A DNA stretch of 64,000 nucleotides, from contig DAHXOO010000004.1 of assembly GCA_027364845.1 (NCBI GenBank), positions 51,841 to 115,840 on the forward strand, read 5' to 3'. The notes beneath the pieces are model-generated. The model was not told where the DNA came from. It worked only from the letters and a program-made list of their open reading frames with translations, and did no database searches. This DNA is from Pseudomonadota bacterium. Lineage in GTDB: Bacteria > Pseudomonadota > Gammaproteobacteria > Acidiferrobacterales > UBA6901. Both the position numbers and the translations under genes were made by a program. Positions 9,106-19,170 of the stretch are shown piece after piece (positions within the stretch are counted from its first letter, which is position 1; each line of letters starts with the position of its first letter).

Positions 9106-10695
9106 TCACAGATCATTGCCTGAATACGAGCCATTTACCGATTTGTTGCATACCGGAAAGTCCGGCACGATGTTCTCCTGAATCAGATGTTCGAGCAGCG
9201 GCCAGTTGATCAGGCTCGGATCGCGCGGGTAATAGCGCGCGATGCGCCCGTCATCGGCGAAGCGCACGAAGGCGAGCGTTTCGCCGCGCCATCCTTCGAT
9301 CAGACCCAGTCCGTGGGAGTCGGGCGCAGGCGGCACCCAGGGCGCACACGTCGGTCCCGGCATGAGCTTGTCGAACAGTGTCTCGATCAGCACAAACGAG
9401 TTGCGGATCTCATCGGCCCGTACCCGCACGCGCGCCGCGACGTCGCCGCCATGAAGGATCGGTACTGAGACCGTCAGGATGTCGTACGGGGCATAGGGTG
9501 AATCGCGGCGCACATCCAGGTCGACTCCACTTGCCCGCCCGACGTAGCCGAGAGCGCCGAACTCGGCAGCCACCTCGTGGCTGAGTTTGCCAGTGCCAAT
9601 CAGGCGGTCTTCGACCGTGGGGCTGGTGTTGATGATGTCCATAAGGCGATCCAGCTGCGGTCGAACGGCACGAATCTGCGCACGCTGGGCGGCGATCGCT
9701 TCGGGCACGAGGTCCACCGTGACGCCCCCGGGTATGACGCGGTCCATCAGCAGCCTGTGACCGAAGATCTCCAGGTTGATGCGTTGCCAGAGCTCGCGCA
9801 GACGGCTGAACTGGTAGAAGGCAAAGCTGAAGCTCACATCGTTGCAGATGGCGCCGATGTCGCCCAGATGGTTAGCAATGCGCTCGCGCTCCGCCATGAT
9901 CGCCCGCAAAACGAGCGCGCGCGTCGGAACCTCGAGCCCTGCCGCCTTTTCCATCGCCATGCAGGCAGCCCAGCCATGGGTCACGGTGGAATCCCCGGAA
10001 ACGCGCGCCGCCAGGCGCGCCAGCCCCGCGGCGTCACGCCCTTCAGCCAGCTTTTCCGTACCCTTGTGGACGTAACCCAGCCGCTCCTCCAGATGAAGCA
10101 CGGTCTCCCCGACCGCCTGGAAACGGAAATGTCCGGGCTCGATGATGCTAGCATGCACCGGCCCCACCGGAATCTCGTAGACGCCGCTGCCCTGGGCGAA
10201 CAGGAATTTGTAATCGTTATCCGCCGGTGTCTGCGGCTGGGGGTGTCCGGCCAGCGGAAAATCCTTGCGCAGCGGGTATTCGCTGTCTTTCCAGGCCTGA
10301 TGACGGATCCAGCGACGCGGGTCGGGATGATCGCCGAAGACGATACCGAAGAGATCCTGAAGATGACGCTCGGCGCGGTCGGCCGCCGCAAAATACGGCG
10401 CATGCGAGGGTAATATGGGCGTGAGGCGGCGCACGTCGGTGCGCGCCAGCAGGTAACCGCGGTCCTTTTCGAAACAGGTATGGACCTGAAAGTGCTCTCC
10501 GCGGTCCTCGCCCCAGCAGGCGACCCAGCGACAACCCCAGTTCTTGGCGGCCTGTCCGAGCTTTCCCCAGTGATCTGCATCGACGCTGATGGTGCGGGCA
10601 GGAGCAAGGGCGGGAACCGCCGGCTGTTCCCGCACCATCACATCCTCGGCGACGAGCCGGCCGAGGAAAGCGTCGAGCCAGGCGAAGCGCTTCAC
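9106..10695 (-). CDS. NuoCD/HyfG-like large subunit lacking Ni-ligand cysteines
   Basis: NuoC-like N-terminal and NuoD/HycE-like C-terminal parts; RVSGDS replaces RxCGxC; C-terminus DFPVCNKSVNGSYSGNDL; GTG start overlaps upstream stop. Confidence 0.88.
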   Translation of the reverse strand: MKRFAWLDAFLGRLVAEDVMVREQPAVPALAPARTISVDADHWGKLGQAAKNWGCRWVACWGEDRGEHFQVHTCFEKDRGYLLARTDVRRLTPILPSHAPYFAAADRAERHLQDLFGIVFGDHPDPRRWIRHQAWKDSEYPLRKDFPLAGHPQPQTPADNDYKFLFAQGSGVYEIPVGPVHASIIEPGHFRFQAVGETVLHLEERLGYVHKGTEKLAEGRDAAGLARLAARVSGDSTVTHGWAACMAMEKAAGLEVPTRALVLRAIMAERERIANHLGDIGAICNDVSFSFAFYQFSRLRELWQRINLEIFGHRLLMDRVIPGGVTVDLVPEAIAAQRAQIRAVRPQLDRLMDIINTSPTVEDRLIGTGKLSHEVAAEFGALGYVGRASGVDLDVRRDSPYAPYDILTVSVPILHGGDVAARVRVRADEIRNSFVLIETLFDKLMPGPTCAPWVPPAPDSHGLGLIEGWRGETLAFVRFADDGRIARYYPRDPSLINWPLLEHLIQENIVPDFPVCNKSVNGSYSGNDL

Positions 10696-12161
10696 ACTGG
10701 CAGGCTCCCGGAGATGAGTTGGGTGGCCTGCTCGAACCAGTGCGCGAGGAACAACGGTATCGACAGACCGAGCCACAGCACCAGCGCGAGATGGACCATG
10801 ACCGGCAGCATGTTGGCCTTAACCCGGGTCTGGCCCACAGGCGGGGTGCCGTAGATCATGGGATGCAGGTGGCGAAACAGACCGGCAAACGCGATCGCGA
10901 GACCCAGCAGCAGTGGTACGGTCAACCATGGCCAGGATTTCATGGTCGCGTTAAGTACCAGAAACTCGCTCATGAACACGCCGAAAGGCGGGAAGCCGGC
11001 GATCGCGAGAGAGCCGGCCAGCAGTCCCCAGCCGACCGCCGGCTGAGTACGGATAAGTCCACGTATATGCTCAATGCGTTGGGTGCCGGCGAGCTGTGCC
11101 GCATGGCCGACAGTGACGAAGATCGCCGATTTGGTGAGCGAATGCACGGTCATGTGCAGCAGAGCGGCGAACGTGGCGAGCGCGCCGCCAATGCCGAAAG
11201 CGAAGGTCGTCAGCCCCATGTGTTCGATCGAGGAATAGCTGTACATGCGCTTGATGTCGTGCTGGCGGTGCAGAAACAGACCGGCCACCAGGAAGGACAG
11301 CAGGCCGAACCCCATCATGAGGTGTCCCGCAAGCGCGGTGTGCAGCGAGCCGTCCACCAGCATCTTGACGCGTACGAGCGCGTACAGCGCGACATTGAGC
11401 AGCAGCCCCGATAGCACCGCCGACATGGGGGTGGGGCCCTCGGAATGCGCATCCGGCAGCCAGTTGTGCAGCGGCACCAGTCCGACCTTGGTTCCGTAGC
11501 CCACCAGCAGGAACACAAAGGCGATTGCAAGCACGGCAGGATCGAGCTGGGCAGCATGGGTGTGCAGAACACTCCATAGCAGTGAATCGTTGCGCTTGGC
11601 GCCGAGGCGCCGCTCAGCTGCGAAGTACAGCAGCACCGTTCCGAAAAGCGCCTGGGCGATGCCGACTCCGCACAGGATGAAATATTTCCAGGCGGCCTCC
11701 ACCGACTCCGGGGTGCGGTACAGGCTCACCAGCAGCACCGTGGTAAGTGTCGCGGCCTCCATGGCCACCCACAGCACGCCCATGTTATTGGTCGTGAGCG
11801 CGAGCAGCATCGCGAACAGAAAGCCCTGGTACATGGAGTGGTAAAGCCGCATGCGCTGGGATCCGACGCGGCCACGCTCGACCTCGTGCTGCATGTAGGG
11901 ACGCGAGAAGATCGCTGTGGTCATGCCGACGAACGCGGTCAATGCCACGAGATAGACGTTGAAGGCGTCGATGTAGAACAGCTTGTCGGGAGACAGCTCG
12001 GGCCCGGTGCCCAGCACGTTCAAGGCGAGCCACACGGAGGCGCCACAGGTTGCCGTCGAGACCGCTACGTTGATGAGGCCCGCGATGCGGTGGCTCCTCA
12101 CCAAGGCGAGCACCAGACCGCCGCCGAGCGGCAGCCCCAGCACCAGGTACAGGGGATTCAT
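10692..12161 (-). CDS. HyfF-like proton-conducting membrane subunit (NuoN/M family)
   Basis: 14-TM antiporter-like protein, GYGTKVGLVPLHNWLPDAHSEGPTPMSAVLSG. Confidence 0.9.
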   Translation of the reverse strand: MNPLYLVLGLPLGGGLVLALVRSHRIAGLINVAVSTATCGASVWLALNVLGTGPELSPDKLFYIDAFNVYLVALTAFVGMTTAIFSRPYMQHEVERGRVGSQRMRLYHSMYQGFLFAMLLALTTNNMGVLWVAMEAATLTTVLLVSLYRTPESVEAAWKYFILCGVGIAQALFGTVLLYFAAERRLGAKRNDSLLWSVLHTHAAQLDPAVLAIAFVFLLVGYGTKVGLVPLHNWLPDAHSEGPTPMSAVLSGLLLNVALYALVRVKMLVDGSLHTALAGHLMMGFGLLSFLVAGLFLHRQHDIKRMYSYSSIEHMGLTTFAFGIGGALATFAALLHMTVHSLTKSAIFVTVGHAAQLAGTQRIEHIRGLIRTQPAVGWGLLAGSLAIAGFPPFGVFMSEFLVLNATMKSWPWLTVPLLLGLAIAFAGLFRHLHPMIYGTPPVGQTRVKANMLPVMVHLALVLWLGLSIPLFLAHWFEQATQLISGSLPV

Positions 12162-12856
12162 TCCTCACGCTCCGAGAGGCGGTTCAGGCGATCGACATCG
12201 AGCGAGTCGATGCTGGTGCGGATCTGGAAGAAGAACACGCCGAACAGCACGGCCGCCACCAGAACGTCGAAGGCGATACCGAGTTCAACGATCATGGGCA
12301 TGCCGTAGGTCGAGGCTACCGCCGCGAAGAACAGACCGTTCTCGATCGACATGAATCCGATCACCTGCGCTACTGCGGTTCGGCGGGTGATCATAAGGAG
12401 CATACCGAGCAGGACGATTGCCATGCTTACCGCGATCGTGTTGCGGGTCACCAGCGTCGAAAGCTGGGCGACTGGTAGTGCCACGTAGTAGCAGAATACC
12501 ACCAGCACTGCGCCACCCAGCAGCGTGAGTGAGGGATGGGAGACGATTTCAACATCCTGTTGGATATGGAGTCGCTGCACCAGGCGGTAAAGCATCCACG
12601 GGATCAGCAGCGCCTTGAGTACGAACGTGAGCAGTGCCGATATATAAAGGTGCGTATGGCCTGATACCAGTGCTACGAGCGCCGTTGTGACCGACAGCAG
12701 TACGCCCTGCCACGCGAAGGTGTAAATAAGCGGCTGGATGCGTGCCTGGGCGAGCATCACGAACGAGGTGAACAGCACCAGCGCGGCCGACACCAGGATG
12801 CCCTGGCTGAAAAGGCTTAGGTCAGTCAGATGCATGGTAACGGGCTGCAGATTCAT
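12158..12856 (-). CDS. HyfE-like membrane subunit
   Basis: Position in hyf order, FMSIENGLFFAAVASTYGMPMIVELGIAFDVLVAA motif; overlaps next gene by 4 nt. Confidence 0.88.
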   Translation of the reverse strand: MNLQPVTMHLTDLSLFSQGILVSAALVLFTSFVMLAQARIQPLIYTFAWQGVLLSVTTALVALVSGHTHLYISALLTFVLKALLIPWMLYRLVQRLHIQQDVEIVSHPSLTLLGGAVLVVFCYYVALPVAQLSTLVTRNTIAVSMAIVLLGMLLMITRRTAVAQVIGFMSIENGLFFAAVASTYGMPMIVELGIAFDVLVAAVLFGVFFFQIRTSIDSLDVDRLNRLSEREE

Positions 12857-12886
12857 GTTTCTTTGGTTTCCTGTGGTCGACAGAAA

Positions 12887-13846
12887 TCACACTGAAGTCT
12901 CGAGGATCACGTGCATCAAAATTCCCAGCAGGCTCAATAGGAATGCAAACCCCAGAAACTGCGGAACCCGGAACAGACGCATCTTGGCGAGCACGGTCTC
13001 CCACAGCGCCAGCAGCACTGCAAGGAGTGCAAGCTTTGCGGTCACAGCCACGGTGCCGAGCACCAGGCCGGAAAGCGTAAGCTGCCGGGAGATCCCCCAC
13101 GGAAAGAATATATTGCTGATCAGGACCGCATAGATCGTGAGCTTGATCATGCCGGCCCAGTCTATCAGTGCCAGATGGCGGGCGCCGTATTCCAGGACCA
13201 TCGCCTCATGGAGCATGGTGAGCTCGAGATGGGTCGCCGGATTGTCGATCGGAATGCGGCCGGTTTCCGCGACTGCGACCATGGCCAGACTGAGCAGCGC
13301 GAACAGAAAAGATGGGCGCAGCACCAGGCCGGCATTCAGAATATGCTGCATCGCCACTGAGAGATTGGTCGTGGAGGCGGTCATGGTGAGCGTGAATACC
13401 GCCATCAACGTCGCGGGTTCGGCGAGCGATGCCACTGTCATCTCGCGTGACGCACCCATGCCGCCAAAGGCCGTTCCAATGTCCATACCCGCCAGTGCCT
13501 GGAAGAAGCGCGCCAGCGAGAAAAACCCCACCAGGACGATGACATCGGCGATGGCGGAGGTCGGAAGCGGTATCGCCACCAGTGGTACTGTTGACGCCGC
13601 CAGCAGCATGGCACCGAACACCACGTACGGTGTCGTCCGAAAGATCCAGGACGCATTCTGTGCCAGCACCAGATCCTTGGTGAACAGCTTGGCGAGATCA
13701 CGATAGGGCTGAAAGAGCGAGGGAGCGGCGCGGTTCTGCAAGTGGCATTTCAAACGTTTGATCCACCCGGCCAGCAGCGGTGCGCCGCCGATGAACAGCA
13801 GTGTCTGCAGTGCGGCAAACAGCCAGCCGTTCAGGTTATCAGCCAT
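12887..13846 (-). CDS. HyfC/NuoH-like membrane subunit
   Basis: FQPYRDLAKLFTKD, ETGRIPIDNPATHLELTMLHEAMVLEY (NuoH family); ATG at 13846; the longer 14392 start is antisense to hyfB. Confidence 0.9.
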   Translation of the reverse strand: MADNLNGWLFAALQTLLFIGGAPLLAGWIKRLKCHLQNRAAPSLFQPYRDLAKLFTKDLVLAQNASWIFRTTPYVVFGAMLLAASTVPLVAIPLPTSAIADVIVLVGFFSLARFFQALAGMDIGTAFGGMGASREMTVASLAEPATLMAVFTLTMTASTTNLSVAMQHILNAGLVLRPSFLFALLSLAMVAVAETGRIPIDNPATHLELTMLHEAMVLEYGARHLALIDWAGMIKLTIYAVLISNIFFPWGISRQLTLSGLVLGTVAVTAKLALLAVLLALWETVLAKMRLFRVPQFLGFAFLLSLLGILMHVILETSV

Positions 13847-15891
13847 AGCAGTAGCAGCAGAGTGAAAAAGGAATAGGCGAGGTAGATGCGTATGCTGCCG
13901 GTCTGAATGCGGCCGACGCGTCGGGCCGCCGCGAGAACCAGATTGCCGATCGGCAGGTAGGCCGCGAGCCACGACCAGTCGCCGATGCGCAGCTGGTGGC
14001 GCACGCTGGTAATGCGGGTCGGAGAAGCCTGGACCTTTTCGATGCGCTCGTCGATCCGCCACACCGGAGCGAACACCCGGCGGATCGGTTGCGCAAATGC
14101 GGTGGAAGTGTATTGCATGCGCGCATTCAATCCCCCGAAGCCGCAGTCCCAAGGATCGCTGCGGCGCGCGCTCCTGGCGCGGCGGTGCAGCAGCAGGTAG
14201 CCAACGACGAAGGTGATTGCAATGGCGGCGACCACCAGTGGTGCGGAATACGAGGCGACGTGCGGCGAGACCGGTGTCAGCCATAGCCACCCGCGGGCCG
14301 TAGCGGCCGCCGGGCTGAGCTGCAGCAGCTGCTGCGTGATCGGGTCGATCAGGCGGATCACCAGCGTGGGTACCACGCCCAGTACTATGCACAGCAGCGC
14401 CAGCAGACCCATGCCGGCGCGCATCCCCAGACTGACCTCACGCGCGTGCGCCACGTGGCGCGTACGCGCCTGGCCGAGGAATGCCACGCCATAGACCTTG
14501 ACGAATGTGGCAGCCGCCAGAGCAGTGGTGAGTGCCAGCAGCGCCGCCGCGATGGGAATAATGGAGCGTAGTACGCCGCTGGCGAGAACCGGCACCTGCA
14601 GTGCCGCCTGCAGTGTGAGCCATTCCGAGACAAAGCCGTTGAAGGGCGGCAGGGCGGCGATGCTGAGACAACCGATGAGGACGAAGAACGCGGTTACCGG
14701 CATACGCCGGATCAGACCGCCGAGGCGGTCGAGATCGCGTTCGTGGGTACGGTAGAGTACTGCCCCGGCACCAAGGAAAAGCAGGGTCTTGAACACGGCA
14801 TGATTGAGACTGTGATACAAGGCGGCAAGCAGCGCCACGACAGCGAGAGCCGGATGGCCGGTGCCGATGAAGATCATGCCTAGGCCAAGTCCCATCAGGA
14901 TGATCCCGATGTTTTCCACGGAAGAGTAGGCGAGCAGCCGCTTGAGGTCATTCTGCGTGAGTGCATACAGTACCCCGAGCAGGGCGGTGGCGGTGCCGAT
15001 CGCCAAAGTCGCCAGACCCCAGGACCATTGGGGTTGGCCAAGCAGATCAAAAACGAAGCGGATGAGCCCGTAGATTGCCACCTTGATCATTACCCCGCTC
15101 ATCAGCGCCGAGATGTGGGACGGCGCCGCTGGATGCGCCTCTGGCAGCCATACGTGCAGTGGCACCATGCCCGCCTTCATGCCGAATCCGAACAGTGCCA
15201 GCGTGAACGCGACCGACGCCCAAATCGGGGAGAGGTGCGCGGCGCGCATCGCGCTGAAAGTGAAATTGCCGCCAAATCCGGCGAGCACGCCAAAGGCAAG
15301 TAGGATCACGAGTGCACCGACTTCGGCGAGCAAGAGGTACAGGAAGGCGGCGTGACGGTTGGCCGGATTGTGGTGCTGGTAGGCGACGAGCAGGTAACTC
15401 GATACCGACATCAGTTCCCACGAGATCATAAAGACAAAGGCATCGTCGGCCAGCAGTACTGCCAGCATGCCGGCCACAAATATGCCGGTAAACAACCCTA
15501 ACGCTGCCAGCGACTGGTGCGTGTGCGATTCGCCGTCGCTGTGCGCGGGATCGGCGGTACGTGTGGGGCGCTCGAACTCGCGCACGTAGCCCGGTCCGTA
15601 CAGGCTGACCGCAATCACGGCGATGCCAACTATTGCCATGAAGAACCCGGAGAGCGGGTCCAAGCGCAGGTGCCAGTTGAGCCACGGCAGGCCGAAGGGT
15701 AACTGAGAGGTAATCCGCGTGCCCGACAGCAGTTCCTCAACGCCGGCCGCCACTGCGGCGACGCCGGCAGCACCCAGAATGCTGAATGAGCCAAAGCGCA
15801 ATGCTGCGGGGAAACGGTCTGCCGCCAAGGACACCACGCCCGACAGCAGCGCACCCGCTACGGCTGCATACGCAAGAGTGAGGGGCGACAA
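13831..15891 (-). CDS. HyfB-like proton-conducting membrane subunit
   Basis: FGFGMKAGMVPLHVWLPEAHPAAPSHISALMSGVMIK, RLLAYSSVENIGII. Confidence 0.92.
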   Translation of the reverse strand: MSPLTLAYAAVAGALLSGVVSLAADRFPAALRFGSFSILGAAGVAAVAAGVEELLSGTRITSQLPFGLPWLNWHLRLDPLSGFFMAIVGIAVIAVSLYGPGYVREFERPTRTADPAHSDGESHTHQSLAALGLFTGIFVAGMLAVLLADDAFVFMISWELMSVSSYLLVAYQHHNPANRHAAFLYLLLAEVGALVILLAFGVLAGFGGNFTFSAMRAAHLSPIWASVAFTLALFGFGMKAGMVPLHVWLPEAHPAAPSHISALMSGVMIKVAIYGLIRFVFDLLGQPQWSWGLATLAIGTATALLGVLYALTQNDLKRLLAYSSVENIGIILMGLGLGMIFIGTGHPALAVVALLAALYHSLNHAVFKTLLFLGAGAVLYRTHERDLDRLGGLIRRMPVTAFFVLIGCLSIAALPPFNGFVSEWLTLQAALQVPVLASGVLRSIIPIAAALLALTTALAAATFVKVYGVAFLGQARTRHVAHAREVSLGMRAGMGLLALLCIVLGVVPTLVIRLIDPITQQLLQLSPAAATARGWLWLTPVSPHVASYSAPLVVAAIAITFVVGYLLLHRRARSARRSDPWDCGFGGLNARMQYTSTAFAQPIRRVFAPVWRIDERIEKVQASPTRITSVRHQLRIGDWSWLAAYLPIGNLVLAAARRVGRIQTGSIRIYLAYSFFTLLLLLWLIT

Positions 15892-16446
15892 CTTAGCCCG
15901 TCCTCAACAACGACCGGGCTGTTTGCAAATGTTGATCAGGAGAAACCGTGGCTGCCTCGTTTTTCCGCGATTTGGGTCCTGCTACCTAGCATCAGGCCCG
16001 CTGGTGTGTCCCGGAAAATGATGCCGACCAGCGCGACGGATGCTAAGTTGCCGGCACGAAAATTTCAAGTGTTTCTTGGGGCAGGGTGCACGGAAAGCCT
16101 CCGGTTTCAAAAAGATCAGTCGGCTGGTCTTGGCAGGACCCGTGAAGCGATTGGCGTGGCCGATGGCTCGCGGTATGCCGGAGCAGGCACGCCCTGATCT
16201 ATACTGAACAAAGCCGCTGGCCCTCGCATGCAACGCAGTTCACCTCGGTTGTGACTTCCCGACACACGTCAGACTTAACGACGATTGCTGGCTGCACGTC
16301 CTCGAGCAGATCGTACGGCAGCGGGTTAAGTAAAACACTTACGCCTTAATAACATTGCAAGGGTCGCAATCCGGTATTTGCGTGCCGGCAAGGGTCAGCT
16401 TTTCGTGTGAGCAAAACTTTTCAATACGATTACTCAGAGGTCTGTA

Positions 16447-17736
16447 TCAAGGGTTGGCTTCTGTGTCGGAGCCAGTCTTTGCCAACTTAGGACGCACGCG
16501 CGCCAGCTGTACGGCAGTGCCGCGTGTGCGCACGATTTCGATCTGGTAACCCTCCAGCGCCAGACTGGTTCCTGACTCAGGAATGTCCTCGAGATACTCG
16601 GTGATGAGACCATTGAGTGTTTTGGGGCCGGTTGTAGGGAGGTTCCACTTGAGCCGCCGGTTGAGGTCGCGCAATGTGATGCCGCCGCTGACCAGATAGC
16701 TGCCGTCGTCCTGGAGCTGGACTTCATCGGTGATGCCCGGGAGCGGGGCAGTGAACTCGCCGACGATCTCTTCCAAAATCTCCCGCAGCGACACGAGTCC
16801 CACGAGATCCCCGTACTCGTTCACCACCAGCGCGATGCGGCGCTTCGCTTCGCGGAAGTTCAGCAGCTGCCTTCCGAGCGGGGTTCCCTCAGGCACAAAA
16901 TACGGTGCTTCCAGGATTTTCTCTAGGTTGTCGCGCTGGAATTCGCCGGCGCGCATCAGGAGCAACACCTTCCGTACATGCACGAATCCGACGATGTTGT
17001 CCAGGCTGCCGTGGCAGACCGGCAGGCGTGAATAGTGACTGGCGATGATGCGCGTCGCGATGTGATCCCAGTCGGAATCGAGATCGATGGTCTCTATTTC
17101 GCCGCGTGGCACCATCACGTCCTCGACCGTCATGTCCTCCAGTTCAAGAATGGCGAGCAGCATCTGCTGGTGGCTTTGCGGCATGAATGCGCCTGCCTCC
17201 CGCACTACCGTGCGCAACTCCTCAGTGCTCATTTGGTCTGCGGTCCTGCGATGGATCGAAAAGCCGAGAAGCCGCAGCAGTCCGTTGGCGATTGTATTCA
17301 CCAGCCACACCAGCGGTGACAGTAGTATCAGCAGTGGACTGAGCACATATGCGACCGGAAACGCGACGCGCTCCGGGTAAAGTGCAGCAAGTGTCTTAGG
17401 GGCCACCTCGGCAAAGATTAGCACCAGCAGCGTCAGCAGTAGGGTGGCGATGCCGATGGCCGGTGCGCCGTATAGGCGCAGTGCCAGCAGTGTGGCCACG
17501 GAAGCTGCCGCGATGTTGGCAAAATTGTTTCCGAGCAGGATCACGCCCAGCAGTCGGTCGGGGCGTTCGAGCAGGTGCGACGCGATGCGTGCCGCGCGAT
17601 GCCCGGAGTTGGCGAGGTGGCGCAGACGGTAGCGGTTCAGGGTCATCATCCCGATCTCCGCGGCGGAGAAAAACGCCGCAAGGAGAATCAGGAACACCAG
17701 GACCGCAAGAAGTTCACCAATATGCGAATCGTTCAA
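16447..17736 (-). CDS. HlyC/CorC-family transporter (DUF21-CBS-CorC_HlyC)
   Basis: AAFFSAAEIGMMTLNRYRLRHLA, TVEDVMVPRGEIETIDLD, LVVNEYGDLVGLVSLREILEEIVGE. Confidence 0.92.
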   Translation of the reverse strand: MNDSHIGELLAVLVFLILLAAFFSAAEIGMMTLNRYRLRHLANSGHRAARIASHLLERPDRLLGVILLGNNFANIAAASVATLLALRLYGAPAIGIATLLLTLLVLIFAEVAPKTLAALYPERVAFPVAYVLSPLLILLSPLVWLVNTIANGLLRLLGFSIHRRTADQMSTEELRTVVREAGAFMPQSHQQMLLAILELEDMTVEDVMVPRGEIETIDLDSDWDHIATRIIASHYSRLPVCHGSLDNIVGFVHVRKVLLLMRAGEFQRDNLEKILEAPYFVPEGTPLGRQLLNFREAKRRIALVVNEYGDLVGLVSLREILEEIVGEFTAPLPGITDEVQLQDDGSYLVSGGITLRDLNRRLKWNLPTTGPKTLNGLITEYLEDIPESGTSLALEGYQIEIVRTRGTAVQLARVRPKLAKTGSDTEANP

Positions 17737-17831
17737 ATTGTGGTCTCGGATTTTTGCGGCCCGGGGAACCTAGTACATTCGCCTTCGGACCCGAACGCAA
17801 CGGCAATCCATGATGCGGTTGCGACGTGCGC

Positions 17832-18650
17832 TCAGCGGCGCAGGAGAATTTCCAGCGCCAATTTGCTGCCGAAATAGGCGAAGGCGAGCAGCGTGAACCC
17901 ACCCAGTGTCCAGCGGATCGCGGTGCGGCCACGCCACCCGAAACGCCAGCGCCCGGTGAGCAGCACCGCGAACACCACCCACGCAATTATCGATAATACG
18001 ATATGATCAGTGAATTCCAGCGGCTTGTTGAACACCTGTTCCGAGAAGAACACGCCACTGATTACGGTTAGCGTAAGCAGCACAAAGCCGAGCGTGATGA
18101 TCTGGAACATGAGGTTTTCCATGGTCTCAAGCGGTGGCAGGGCGCGCAGGAAGCGGCTCGGCTGGCGGCGACGGCGAAGGTGGCGCTCGACCAGGGCAAG
18201 CATCAGGCTCTGGACCACGGCGATGCTGAGGAGGCTGTAGGCGAGCAGTGAAATCACGATATGCGTCGACTGCATGGGTGTAGCCGTGACGACCAGGAGC
18301 TGTCCGCGCGGTGACAGCCAGTCGAGCAGGACGGTCGCTGCCGCCACCGGCATGATGAAGATGCCGAGGCTCTCGATGGGGAGGGTGACGGTGGCGATCA
18401 GGAACAGCACCGCGACCGCCCAAGCGATCAGCGAGATGGCGTTAGTCAGGCCCAGGTTCAGGCCACCCTCGTGTATCAGGCCGGAGTACAGGACTGCAGC
18501 ATGCGCCGCGACCGCCCCCACCGCCAGCGCGTAGATACCCATGCGTGCCGCGCCGCGGGCAGACCCTGGACGGCTTAGGCCGAGCCACAGCAGGGCGCCG
18601 ACGCACAGGTACAGGACAGCGGCTAGCAAATTCATCGCAGAATTGATCAT
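17832..18650 (-). CDS. ypjD: Inner membrane YpjD/CcsA-like cytochrome c assembly family protein
   Basis: 8-TM CcsA-like sequence between corC-like gene and ffh, the usual gammaproteobacterial context. Confidence 0.85.
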   Translation of the reverse strand: MINSAMNLLAAVLYLCVGALLWLGLSRPGSARGAARMGIYALAVGAVAAHAAVLYSGLIHEGGLNLGLTNAISLIAWAVAVLFLIATVTLPIESLGIFIMPVAAATVLLDWLSPRGQLLVVTATPMQSTHIVISLLAYSLLSIAVVQSLMLALVERHLRRRRQPSRFLRALPPLETMENLMFQIITLGFVLLTLTVISGVFFSEQVFNKPLEFTDHIVLSIIAWVVFAVLLTGRWRFGWRGRTAIRWTLGGFTLLAFAYFGSKLALEILLRR

Positions 18651-19170
18651 AATGTAATTATTTAAGCCGCATCATGGCACAGCTTATGCCGCCGTTGAAG
18701 AGGACGATACGGAACACGAACAGCCTGTGCCTTGCCCGGGTGCGCGGCAGCGGATAGGGCGTGAGCGGATTGTGTCACGGCGTGCACCCTTCCGTGCACT
18801 GCTTGGTGTTGCCGGCGCGGGTTGCGCCTGTTGACCCAAAAAGCCGTTTGCCGACGGTGCCTGCCTTGTTCGTGAGAGATGCTCGCCGTGGTGGCACGAG
18901 CTGCTCGCGCGCAGTGTCGATGGCGGGTTAGGGTGTGGTGCGGTTCTGGCCGCCTTCGGCGTGAAGTTCCCATGGGCGGACCATGGGCTCGTGGTTTAAC
19001 GTATCGGGTGGGCTCAAGCACGGCGCGCTGTCTCAGTGACGGCGCCCTCCGTGGGGCCCTCGCGCATGCTTTGCGCTTAGATCCGGGCAAAGTCGCCGCA
19101 GATGTGGCGCTAGGGATTGCGGATCAAGTGGCAGCAACGGAGGAATTCATGGACAAACAGGAAACAGCCC

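Noticed and set aside
9577-10413. 278-aa plus-strand ORF in the hyfG-like gene
   Set aside because: Antisense of the large subunit; no recognisable domain.
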